Shown here: positions 32,720 to 40,628 of the stretch, piece after piece
Position numbering within the stretch: the first letter of the stretch is position 1
How the letters are laid out: each line of letters starts with the position of its first letter
Assembly (NCBI GenBank): GCA_002441265.1
Contig: DJVQ01000045.1
Span: 1 to 64,000, forward strand
Reading direction: 5' to 3'
Source of the DNA: Syntrophaceae bacterium UBA6252
GTDB taxonomy: Bacteria; Desulfobacterota; Syntrophia; Syntrophales; UBA6807
DNA: 64,000 bases
Program-made: the position numbers and the translations under genes
Notes under the pieces: model-generated
The model's database searches: none
What the model was told of the DNA's origin: nothing
The model's input: the letters and a program-made list of their open reading frames with translations, nothing else

Positions 32720-33868
32720 ATGTCCCCCGGGCCGAGAAAAAGCATCCTGTTCGTCGGGCCGCTGCCCCCTCCCGTTCACGGCCAGTCGCTCCATTTCATG
32801 GAAACCTGCCGCGGCATCGGGAACTGCGACAAATACATCGTTTCCGTGAACGCCACGGGAAAATCCTTTCCCGCCGCCATGGCCCTTGTCCTGTCCGCTC
32901 TTGCCAGGATGGCCGGCCATTTTCTTGTCCGCCGGATCGACATCGTCTATTTCACCTGTGCCCGGAGCCGGAAAGGCAGCCTTTTCGATTTCCTCGTCAT
33001 CGGTCTTGCGCGGACCTTCGGCTCGAAAGTCGTCAATCATCTCCACGGCGCCGATTTCCGGGACTATTACGCATCCCTTCCGCGGGCCTGGAAAAAGATC
33101 GCCGCTTGGTTCTATGACAGGATCGATCTTTCCATCGTCCTGACGGAAGGCATGAAAGACCAGTTCCTGCCGTTTTTCCCGAGGATGCGGATCGAGGTGG
33201 TCCCGAATTTCTATGCCCGGGAATTCGAGCGGGACGTGGTCAAAGGACCGTCGAGGGCGCGGGAGTTGATCTATCTTTCCAATATCATGGAATCCAAGGG
33301 AATCTTCACATTGCTTGAAGCGTTCCGGAGGATCGGCGAAACGTTCGACGACGTGAAGCTTACCATCGCCGGCGCCTGCATCGGCGACGAGGGGATGAAG
33401 GAGGGGGAGGTCAGGGCGCGGTTCCTTCGGGAACTGGAGACCCTCGGGCGGTCCCTTCCCGGGAAAATCGCATACCTGGGCGTGATCCGGGGGGAGGAAA
33501 AAGTCCGCCGGCTCATGGATTCGGACATCTTCGTCCTTCCCACGTTCTACAGGTCCGAGGCCTTCCCGCTTTCGATCATCGAGGCCATGCGATCGGGGAA
33601 TGCCATCGTCACGACGCGGCACAACTACCTTCCCGAGATCGTATCCGGGAGGAACGGCGTTCTCGTCGAGCCCCGGTCGAGCGAGGCCGTCGAAAACGCG
33701 TTGAACGGCCTCCTTGCGAACGGCGGGAAAACGAGGGAGATCCAGAGGCACAACATCGACGAGGCAAAAAGCCGCTATTCCTGCGAGCGGTATCTGGAAA
33801 GGATCTCCGCCGTTCTTGAAGTGCCGCCGGAGGGGCTTCCTCCCATGGGAGACGGGAAGCCCGATTGA
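32720..33868 (+). CDS. GT4 glycosyltransferase
   Basis: GT-B-fold retaining glycosyltransferase. 382 residues from ATG 32720, chosen for GAGG five bases upstream. FVGPLPPPVHGQSLHFMET (N-terminal Gly-rich loop), KVVNHLHGADFRDYY, LIYLSNIMESKGIFTLLEAF, and the intact E-x7-E motif SEAFPLSIIEAM. The donor is unknown. Followed after 99 bp by the metacaspase gene. Confidence 0.9.
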   Translation: MSPGPRKSILFVGPLPPPVHGQSLHFMETCRGIGNCDKYIVSVNATGKSFPAAMALVLSALARMAGHFLVRRIDIVYFTCARSRKGSLFDFLVIGLARTFGSKVVNHLHGADFRDYYASLPRAWKKIAAWFYDRIDLSIVLTEGMKDQFLPFFPRMRIEVVPNFYAREFERDVVKGPSRARELIYLSNIMESKGIFTLLEAFRRIGETFDDVKLTIAGACIGDEGMKEGEVRARFLRELETLGRSLPGKIAYLGVIRGEEKVRRLMDSDIFVLPTFYRSEAFPLSIIEAMRSGNAIVTTRHNYLPEIVSGRNGVLVEPRSSEAVENALNGLLANGGKTREIQRHNIDEAKSRYSCERYLERISAVLEVPPEGLPPMGDGKPD

Positions 33869-33967
33869 AGGAGGGAAAGAAAAAGCGGAGGGGAACAGGC
33901 GTGTTGCGACGGGATTTCCCGTGTGCCGGGGAATCGACCGGAGCAGGGGCAAAAAAGGAGGTGCACC

Positions 33968-34780
33968 ATGGCAAACAGGGCAATTCTGGTCGGCGTCAAC
34001 CGGTACCGGATTCCCGGTGCCGATCTCAAGGGCTGCATCAACGATGTCACCAACGTCCGTGACATTCTCCTCAAACATTACGGCTTCACCGTCCGGGAAA
34101 TCCGGGCGCTCACGGACGAGCGGGCGACGAAGAAAAACATCGTCAACCGTCTCCGGTGGCTCATGAAGGACGCAAAATCGGGGGACCGCCTCCTCTTCCA
34201 TTTCTCGGGCCACGGGTCCCAGATCCGGGACCGGGAGGGCGACGAACTGAAGGACCGCATGGACGAGATCCTGTGTCCCCACGACATGGACTGGGATGGG
34301 ACCTACATCGTCGACGACGAGTTGAGGGACCTCTTCGCTCCTCTGCCGAAAGGGGCCAACCTGGAGATTCTCCTCGACTGCTGCCATTCCGGGACGGGCA
34401 CCCGGGAGGCCACGGCCATCACGGCGCTCCCGGCGGACCAGGCCTTCCAGCCCCGCTTCCTGCCGCCGCCCGTGGATATCCAGCTCCGGGAGGAGGACGA
34501 CCTCGAGGAAAGAAAAATCCTGAGGGGCGAAAATCCCATGAAACACGTTCTCTTTGCCGGCTGCAGGGACAATCAGACCTCCGCCGATGCATCCATCGGC
34601 GGGAACTTCAACGGAGCCTTCACCTATTACTTCTGCAAGCACATCCGGGATGCCGGGGGCGCCCTGACCCGGGCGGAACTTCTGACCCGTGTCCGGGCCT
34701 CCCTGAAGTTCAATGGATTCTCTCAGGTCCCCCAGCTCGAATGCCCCCGGGCGGAACGGAAAAAGGGCGTCCTGGATTGA
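33968..34780 (+). CDS. metacaspase-like cysteine protease (peptidase C14)
   Basis: Caspase-fold protease, 270 residues, type I metacaspase-like p20 domain without a pro-domain or signal peptide, so probably cytoplasmic. Seen: ILVGVNRYRIPGADLKGCINDV (family start), the catalytic His82 in LLFHFSGHGSQ, the acidic loop DRMDEILCPHDMDWDGTYIVDDEL, and the catalytic Cys139 in LLDCCHSGTG. LFAGCRDNQTSADASIGGNFNGAFTYYF forms the C-terminal part of the p20 fold, here split by Asn-Gly stretches. Metacaspases usually cut after Lys or Arg and need calcium. The AAGGAGGTG ribosome site is strong. It is surrounded by glycosyltransferases, which is unusual. Confidence 0.9.
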   Translation: MANRAILVGVNRYRIPGADLKGCINDVTNVRDILLKHYGFTVREIRALTDERATKKNIVNRLRWLMKDAKSGDRLLFHFSGHGSQIRDREGDELKDRMDEILCPHDMDWDGTYIVDDELRDLFAPLPKGANLEILLDCCHSGTGTREATAITALPADQAFQPRFLPPPVDIQLREEDDLEERKILRGENPMKHVLFAGCRDNQTSADASIGGNFNGAFTYYFCKHIRDAGGALTRAELLTRVRASLKFNGFSQVPQLECPRAERKKGVLD

Positions 34781-34868
34781 TCGTTCAATGAGGACCTGCC
34801 TTCCCGCTCCGCTTTTTCCTTCTCAAGAAAACCCGCCGTGTCCGGGCCGTTTCAGCCTGTAACGTAAC

Positions 34869-36023
34869 GTGAAGATCCTTGTAAATTCCATTCCGCTGAC
34901 GACCCTCCAGACAGGAATCGGGAGATACGTCCGAAACCTGTACAGGGCCATGGAGGCCGTGACGGGAGGGGGTATCCGATACTTTTCGGGCATCCGGGCC
35001 GACGGCGGAATTCCCCGGGGAAGCAACCCCCGTTTTTCCATGCGGACGATCGACGCGCTCTGGAAACTTCCCGATCCCGCGGTGTTCACGTTGCGGGTTC
35101 TTCACTGGCTGGCCTATGAAGCGATGCTCAGGAGGGCGTGCGGCAAAGAACGATTCGACGTTTACCATGAAACGGGCTTCGTCCCCGCTGAAATACGGGA
35201 TGTCCCCGTCGTCTACAACATCTATGACCTTTCCCTGTTAAAGTATCGTGAAAAACATCCGAAAGAAAGGGTGTGGTTCTTCGATCACTTTTTCCGACGC
35301 CGATTCCCGGCGGTCGCCCATGTCCTCACGATATCGTCATTCGTGAAATCGGAAATCGTCGAAGAGTTCCGCATGGACCCGGACCGGGTGTCGGCCATCC
35401 CCCTCGCTCCCGATCCGGTTTTTTCCCCCAGGCGAAAGGAGGAAACGGACCTGGTTCTGAGAGAGCGCGGCTGGCCGGACGAATATCTCCTCTTCGTGGG
35501 ATCCCTCGAACCCAGGAAAAATCTGTCCCTTCTCATGGAGGCCCTCGTCATGACCGGGGAGAAGATTCCCGTCATCCTGACGGGATGGCAGGCCTGGGGC
35601 GACAAGGAGTGGATCGAACAGGCGAGGCGGCTCGGTCTCGGGGACAGGATTCATTTTGCGGGGTACGTCGATGACGAAACCCTGGCGCGGCTCTACAGCG
35701 GCACCGCGGGACTCGTTTATCCGAGCCTGTATGAAGGTTTCGGACTGCCCGTTCTCGAGGCGATGGCCTGCGGCGCCCCGGTGATCTGCTCGAACAGCTC
35801 GAGCCTTCCCGAGACGGCGGGGGATGCCGCCCTTTACATCCGTCCCGACGACGCCGAAGGGCTGGCCCACTGCATCGACCGGCTGGTCCGGGACACGGAA
35901 CTGGCGGGGGAATTGAGGGATAAGGGTTTGAAGCGGGCCGCGTCCTTCACCTGGGACAGAACGGCCCGGGAGACGCTTCATCTCTTCGGACGGATCGCCG
36001 CCCGGCATCGCAGCGGGGGATGA
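34869..36023 (+). CDS. GT4 glycosyltransferase (mannosyltransferase-like)
   Basis: GT-B-fold glycosyltransferase resembling WbaZ/MtfB mannosyltransferases. 384 residues from a GTG start; no strong ribosome site is visible. Seen: [68 protein letters not shown], and the intact E-x7-E motif [15 protein letters not shown] followed by [18 protein letters not shown]-mannose is a plausible donor given the dehydratases at the end of the window. Overlaps the next glycosyltransferase by 4 bp. Confidence 0.9.
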   Translation: MKILVNSIPLTTLQTGIGRYVRNLYRAMEAVTGGGIRYFSGIRADGGIPRGSNPRFSMRTIDALWKLPDPAVFTLRVLHWLAYEAMLRRACGKERFDVYHETGFVPAEIRDVPVVYNIYDLSLLKYREKHPKERVWFFDHFFRRRFPAVAHVLTISSFVKSEIVEEFRMDPDRVSAIPLAPDPVFSPRRKEETDLVLRERGWPDEYLLFVGSLEPRKNLSLLMEALVMTGEKIPVILTGWQAWGDKEWIEQARRLGLGDRIHFAGYVDDETLARLYSGTAGLVYPSLYEGFGLPVLEAMACGAPVICSNSSSLPETAGDAALYIRPDDAEGLAHCIDRLVRDTELAGELRDKGLKRAASFTWDRTARETLHLFGRIAARHRSGG

Positions 36024-37207
36024 TGAAGGAAACCGGGATGCGCGTGCTTCACGTCGGCAAATTCTACCCCCCCTTCCCGGGGGGGATGGAAAATTTCATG
36101 GGCGACCTGCTTCCCGCGCTCGAGCGAAGGGGCGTCACGACGGCGGCCCTTGTCCATCATCATGAATTCGGGAAGAGGATGAACTCCGCAAGGGACCGGG
36201 AGGAAAGAATCGACCGTGTGTCGAGCTATGGGAATTTCCTGTACACGCCGGTCAGTCCCGGGTTTCCGCTGGCGTTGAGGCGGGCGATCCGCGCGTTTCG
36301 CCCCCACATTCTTCACCTGCATGTTCCGAACACGTCCGCCTTCTGGGTGATGGCGATACCCGCCGCGGCGCGGATCCCGTGGGTGGTCCAATGGCAGTCC
36401 GACATCGTGAGGTCCGTCTTCGACCGGCGGCTCGCCGTTGCCTACAACCTCTACCGGCCGCTGGAACAGCGGCTCCTGGGCAGGGCGGCCGTCATCGTGA
36501 GCAGCTCGCTGCGCTATCTTGAATCGAGCGAACCCCTTTCCCCCTGGCGGGGGAAATGCCGGGTTGTTCCCCTCGGCATCGATGGAAACAGGCTTTGCCG
36601 GCCCGACCGGGAACAGGTGCGATGGGCCGAGGAAGCGGTGTGGCACCGAGGATGTGCCAGGATTCTTTCGATCGGACGGCTGACTTATTACAAGGGGCAC
36701 GAAATTCTCATCCAGGCGGCTTCCCTTATGCCGGACGTTCACGTCGTCATCGTGGGGCAGGGCGACCGGAAGAAGCATTTGAAACAGCGCATCGCCGCAC
36801 TCGGCCTGGAACGGCGGGTCACCCTGCAGGGTTTCGTGCCCGACCACCAGATCCGGGCCCTGCTGGCGACCTGCGATATGTTCTGCCTGCCGTCCATAGA
36901 ACGTACGGAAGCGTTCGGTCTCGTCATCCTGGAGGCCATGGGATATGAAAAGCCCGTCGTGGCTTCCGATGTGGAGGGATCGGGCATGGGGTGGATCGTG
37001 CGCCACGGGGAGACGGGATTTCTCGTTCCGCCCGGAAACCCCCGGGCGATGGCGGATGCCCTCCGTTTCCTGACGGGGAACCCGGACGTGCGCAGGCGCA
37101 TGTCACGGGCCGCCCTGGAGCGATTCGACGCTGATTTTCATATCGATCGGGTGGCGCGGGAGATTCACGCCATGTACGAGGATGTTTTGTCATCCCGGGA
37201 GACCTGA
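36020..37207 (+). CDS. GT4 glycosyltransferase
   Basis: GT-B-fold glycosyltransferase of 395 residues. MRVLHVGKFYPPFPGGMENF is the typical start of GT4 enzymes of the mannosyl/galactosyl group; PHILHLHVPN, ARILSIGRLTYYKGHEILI and VIVGQGDRKKHLK follow; the E-x7-E motif is intact in RTEAFGLVILEAMGYEKPVV. ATG 36020 overlaps the previous stop; ATG 36023 is equally possible. It directly precedes the ABC exporter genes (13 bp). Confidence 0.9.
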   Translation: MMKETGMRVLHVGKFYPPFPGGMENFMGDLLPALERRGVTTAALVHHHEFGKRMNSARDREERIDRVSSYGNFLYTPVSPGFPLALRRAIRAFRPHILHLHVPNTSAFWVMAIPAAARIPWVVQWQSDIVRSVFDRRLAVAYNLYRPLEQRLLGRAAVIVSSSLRYLESSEPLSPWRGKCRVVPLGIDGNRLCRPDREQVRWAEEAVWHRGCARILSIGRLTYYKGHEILIQAASLMPDVHVVIVGQGDRKKHLKQRIAALGLERRVTLQGFVPDHQIRALLATCDMFCLPSIERTEAFGLVILEAMGYEKPVVASDVEGSGMGWIVRHGETGFLVPPGNPRAMADALRFLTGNPDVRRRMSRAALERFDADFHIDRVAREIHAMYEDVLSSRET

Positions 37208-37219
37208 GGCGGCGAAGCC

Positions 37220-38020
37220 ATGATTTCACTTGGAATGCTGCGGGATGTGTGGAAGTTCCGGGATTTCATGTGGGGTGCGGTGAAGAGGGAATTCCAGGCC
37301 CGCTGGACCGGCACCCAGCTCGGCGCTTTCTGGGTGGTGGCCCAGCCTCTGGCGACCATTCTCATTTTCACCCTCATCTTTTCCCGGCTCATCAATCCGA
37401 CCCTTACAGGCCATTCGTCCAGGTTCGCCTACTCCATTTATCTTTGCTCCGGGGTGCTCACATGGAATCTGTTCGCCGAGATGCTGGGACGCTCGGTCAG
37501 CATTTTCGTGGAAAACGCCAATCTCCTGAAGAAAATCCGCTTTCCGAAACTCTGTCTTCCGATCATCGTTCTGACCTCGAGCATCCTCAATTTCGCGGTC
37601 ATCCTGTCCCTCTTCCTGCTGTTCCTCGTCCTCGTCTCCGCTTTTCCCGGGACGGTCGTTCTGGCCGCCCTTCCCGTTCTTCTGATCCAGACGGGATTCG
37701 CCATCGGGCTGGGAATCCTCCTTGCGACGGTGAACGTGTTCTACCGGGACGTTCAACAGATCGTCCAGATCGTGCTTCAATTCTGGTTCTGGCTGACGCC
37801 CATCGTCTATGCGGTCCAACAGCTGCCGGGAACGGCCCGGGACCTCATGAGATGGAATCCCATGTGGCGGCTCGTTCAGGCCTATCAGGACATTTTCCTC
37901 GGGCACCGTCTTCCGGAATGGTCGGCCCTGGGGTATCCCGCCCTCCTGGCGCTCTTTTTCCTGGTCCTCGGAATGTTCGCCTTCCACAGGCTCCAGGGCG
38001 AAATCGTGGACGAGCTCTGA
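37220..38020 (+). CDS. wzm: polysaccharide ABC exporter permease Wzm
   Basis: Inner-membrane half of an ABC-2 type O-antigen or capsule exporter. 266 residues with six membrane segments. RDVWKFRDFMWGAVKREFQARWTGTQLGAFWVVAQPL is the family N-terminus (cytoplasmic amphipathic region, here read in parts), then LCSGVLTWNLFAEML, VNVFYRDVQQIVQIVLQFWFWLTPIVY and a C-terminal helix. It exports finished lipid-linked chains together with Wzt. The stop overlaps the Wzt start (TGATG). Confidence 0.95.
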   Translation: MISLGMLRDVWKFRDFMWGAVKREFQARWTGTQLGAFWVVAQPLATILIFTLIFSRLINPTLTGHSSRFAYSIYLCSGVLTWNLFAEMLGRSVSIFVENANLLKKIRFPKLCLPIIVLTSSILNFAVILSLFLLFLVLVSAFPGTVVLAALPVLLIQTGFAIGLGILLATVNVFYRDVQQIVQIVLQFWFWLTPIVYAVQQLPGTARDLMRWNPMWRLVQAYQDIFLGHRLPEWSALGYPALLALFFLVLGMFAFHRLQGEIVDEL

Positions 38021-39237
38021 TGGGACATCTGCGGATTCGGAACATCGGCAAGGCGTACAAACACTATGGCCGCAAATGGGGACGGCTCGCGGAGTGGCTC
38101 GGTTCCGGGCCCCGCCACGATCTCCGGTGGGTTCTGCGAAACGTTTCCTTCGACGTTTCTCCGGGTGAAGCCATGGGCATCGTCGGCGTCAACGGCGCCG
38201 GGAAAAGCACACTGCTGAAAATCGTCACCGGGACGACGAAACCTTCCACCGGGACGGTGGAAACGGGGGGCCGCATCTCCGCCCTCCTCGAACTGGGCAT
38301 GGGGTTTCACCCGGATTTCACGGGCCGGCAGAATGCCTTCATGGCCGCGCAATTGCAGGGATTCACCGCGGCCGAGGTGGAGGCCAGGATAGGCGAGATC
38401 GAGGCCTTTGCCGAAATCGGGGACTATTTCGACCGCCCCGTCCGGATCTACTCGAGCGGCATGCAGGTGCGGGTGGCCTTTTCCGTGGCGACGGCCTTCC
38501 GGCCCGACATCCTCGTGGTCGACGAGGCTCTGGCGGTGGGGGACGCCTACTTTCAGCACAAGTGCTTCCAGAGGATCCGGGAATTCCAGGAGGAGCGGAC
38601 GACGCTTCTCATCGTATCCCACGATCCCTCGGCCATACAAAGCCTTTGCAGCAGGGCCGTCCTCCTGGACGACGGAATGGTCATTCGTGACGGAAATCCC
38701 GAGGAAGTCATGGACTTCTACAACGCTCTGATCGCCGACAGGGAAAACAGCACGGTCGCCCTCCGGCAGTTGGAGAACGGGAAGATACAGACCGTCTCGG
38801 GCACCGGTGCGGCCTGTGTTTCGTCCATCACGCTTCGCAACGGCAAAGGGGAACCCGTCGAATACGTCAACGTCGGGGAACCGGTGACCCTCGACATCGA
38901 GGTGACCGCCCGGAAGGACCTCCCGGTTTTCGTGCTGGGCTACATGATCAAGGACCGCCTGGGGCAGACCATGTACGGAACCAACACGTGGCACACGAAG
39001 CAGGTGCTCCGGGACGTCCGGGCGAACGATTCGATCCGTTACAGGATTTCCTTTCCCATGAATCTCGGCCCCGGGAGCTACTCCGTTTCGACGGCGCTTA
39101 CGGACGCGGACACGCACCTGGCGAACAACTATGAATGGAGAGACCTTGCCTTGATCTTTCACGTGGCCAACGCGGACAGAAGCTATTTCATCGGCAGCAG
39201 CTGGATCGAACCGAGGATCGAGGTTGACAGGTCATGA
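38020..39237 (+). CDS. wzt: polysaccharide ABC exporter ATPase Wzt with carbohydrate-binding domain
   Basis: ATPase of the Wzm/Wzt exporter. 405 residues. Nucleotide-binding domain with Walker A GVNGAGKST, the signature YSSGMQVRVAFSVA, Walker B DILVVDEALAVGD and the His switch IVSHD. From about residue 265 a C-terminal beta-sandwich (ACVSSITLRNGKGEPVEYV onward) matches Wzt-C domains that recognise the terminal residue of the glycan before export. Its presence predicts that chains carry a non-reducing-end cap, for example a methyl group, and several methyltransferases follow. Overlaps the FkbM gene by 4 bp. Confidence 0.95.
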   Translation: MGHLRIRNIGKAYKHYGRKWGRLAEWLGSGPRHDLRWVLRNVSFDVSPGEAMGIVGVNGAGKSTLLKIVTGTTKPSTGTVETGGRISALLELGMGFHPDFTGRQNAFMAAQLQGFTAAEVEARIGEIEAFAEIGDYFDRPVRIYSSGMQVRVAFSVATAFRPDILVVDEALAVGDAYFQHKCFQRIREFQEERTTLLIVSHDPSAIQSLCSRAVLLDDGMVIRDGNPEEVMDFYNALIADRENSTVALRQLENGKIQTVSGTGAACVSSITLRNGKGEPVEYVNVGEPVTLDIEVTARKDLPVFVLGYMIKDRLGQTMYGTNTWHTKQVLRDVRANDSIRYRISFPMNLGPGSYSVSTALTDADTHLANNYEWRDLALIFHVANADRSYFIGSSWIEPRIEVDRS

Positions 39238-40628
39238 GCTTCGTCTCATATGCCCAGAACTTTGAAGACGTGATGCTGTGGCGGGCGCTGAAGCACATCG
39301 AGAAGGGATTTTACATAGACGTGGGCGCCTGGTCGCCGGAATCGGATTCAGTCACGAAAGCATTCTATGACCGCGGGTGGCGGGGAATCAACATCGAACC
39401 CGATCCGGAAATGTGCGATCGTTTCAGGAACGATCGCCGGGATGACAAGAATCTTTGCGTTGCCGTGGCCGATTTTAACGGAGAGTATCCGTTCCATCGT
39501 CTCGGCAATTCCGGATTGTCCACCCTGGACAAGAGGGTTGCCGGTGATTTCGAGTCCCGGGGGATGGAGGTCCGCGTGTTTCCGGTGCCGGTTCTTACCC
39601 TGAACAGGATATGGAGGGAACATGTCGGCCGCCGGGATGTCCACTTTCTTAAAGTGGATGTGGAAGGGTTCGAGGAACGGGTCATCCGGGGAAATAACTG
39701 GCGGAGACATCGTCCATGGGTGCTCGTCGTGGAGGCGATGCAGCCCATGTCCCAGGTTGAAAGTTACCATGCCTGGGAGCCGATTCTCCTTCAGGCGGAC
39801 TACCTTTTTGCCTATGCCGACGGAATCAACCGCTTCTATGTTGCAAAAGAGCACGGGGAACTGCTCGATAATTTCAAATACCCGCCCAATTTTTTTGATG
39901 ATTTCAGAACAAGTGCCCTCCATGAATCGGAAACGGAACTCGGCGTCATGAAAAGCAGGAGCGGTGAACTCCTGGCCCGCACGGAAGATCTGCGGTCCGA
40001 GGTCGTGCACGTCCATGCGGCTCTTGACGAAAAAAATCGGGAACTGGAAGATATTCTTCGGAAAATGCAGGGCGGGAACAAGGACATGGCCGCCGTGGAA
40101 GATGAAAACAAAAGGCTGACCGCCACTGCCTCCGAGTTGAGGATGGAGGTGGAAAGACTGAACGGCCATGTTCTTCACTGGTGGAAAATGGCGGACAGCC
40201 TGAAGGGCCAGTTGACAGCCGTTCATTCAAGCTGGTCCTGGCGCATTACGGCCCCGTTGCGACGGCTGGCCGGTTTCATCATTGCCGGTTTTTCCCCGTG
40301 TCAACGCTGTGCGAAGCGCGCCAAGGCGTTTGTTTACCCTGCCGTGCTGGGCCCTCTTGCCTGGATCATTCGATTCGTCCTCTCGCACCCCGGTTTGAGC
40401 CGTCGACTCAGTTGCAACCTTCAGCGGTATCCATGGCTTTACCAACGGATCATAGAAGCAGCCCGCCAGGCCGGGATGTTACCCGCGGGTCCGCAGGAAC
40501 ACGTGCTCCAGCAGTCCTGTTCTGCGGTGATCGAGCCGCCGGCGTTTGCCAAATTCACGCCGAAGGCTCGCAGGGTCTTTGAGGATCTCAAAGCGGCGAT
40601 GGCTCGGCGCGGGAAGGGAAAAGACTGA
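39234..40628 (+). CDS. FkbM-family methyltransferase with coiled-coil extension
   Basis: SAM-dependent methyltransferase fused to a long tail. 464 residues. The first 220 form the FkbM domain: FVSYAQNFEDVMLWRAL, GFYIDVGAWSPESDSVTK (SAM-binding), GINIEPDP, FLKVDVEGFEERVI. Residues about 235-320 are a predicted coiled coil (heptad-like, LDEKNRELEDILRKMQ). After SWSWRITAPLRRLAGF, a motif common at the end of coiled coils in glycan enzymes, comes a hydrophobic or amphipathic C-terminus. The layout resembles chain-terminating methyltransferases in which a coiled coil acts as a molecular ruler (WbdD), which would fit the capped-chain exporter next door (inference). Base composition falls from here on. 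Confidence 0.85.
   Translation: MSFVSYAQNFEDVMLWRALKHIEKGFYIDVGAWSPESDSVTKAFYDRGWRGINIEPDPEMCDRFRNDRRDDKNLCVAVADFNGEYPFHRLGNSGLSTLDKRVAGDFESRGMEVRVFPVPVLTLNRIWREHVGRRDVHFLKVDVEGFEERVIRGNNWRRHRPWVLVVEAMQPMSQVESYHAWEPILLQADYLFAYADGINRFYVAKEHGELLDNFKYPPNFFDDFRTSALHESETELGVMKSRSGELLARTEDLRSEVVHVHAALDEKNRELEDILRKMQGGNKDMAAVEDENKRLTATASELRMEVERLNGHVLHWWKMADSLKGQLTAVHSSWSWRITAPLRRLAGFIIAGFSPCQRCAKRAKAFVYPAVLGPLAWIIRFVLSHPGLSRRLSCNLQRYPWLYQRIIEAARQAGMLPAGPQEHVLQQSCSAVIEPPAFAKFTPKARRVFEDLKAAMARRGKGKD

Noticed and set aside
32417..34642. Long minus-strand open frame opposite two glycosyltransferases and the metacaspase
   Set aside because: Same mirror effect of codon bias; no start context and no recognisable domain.
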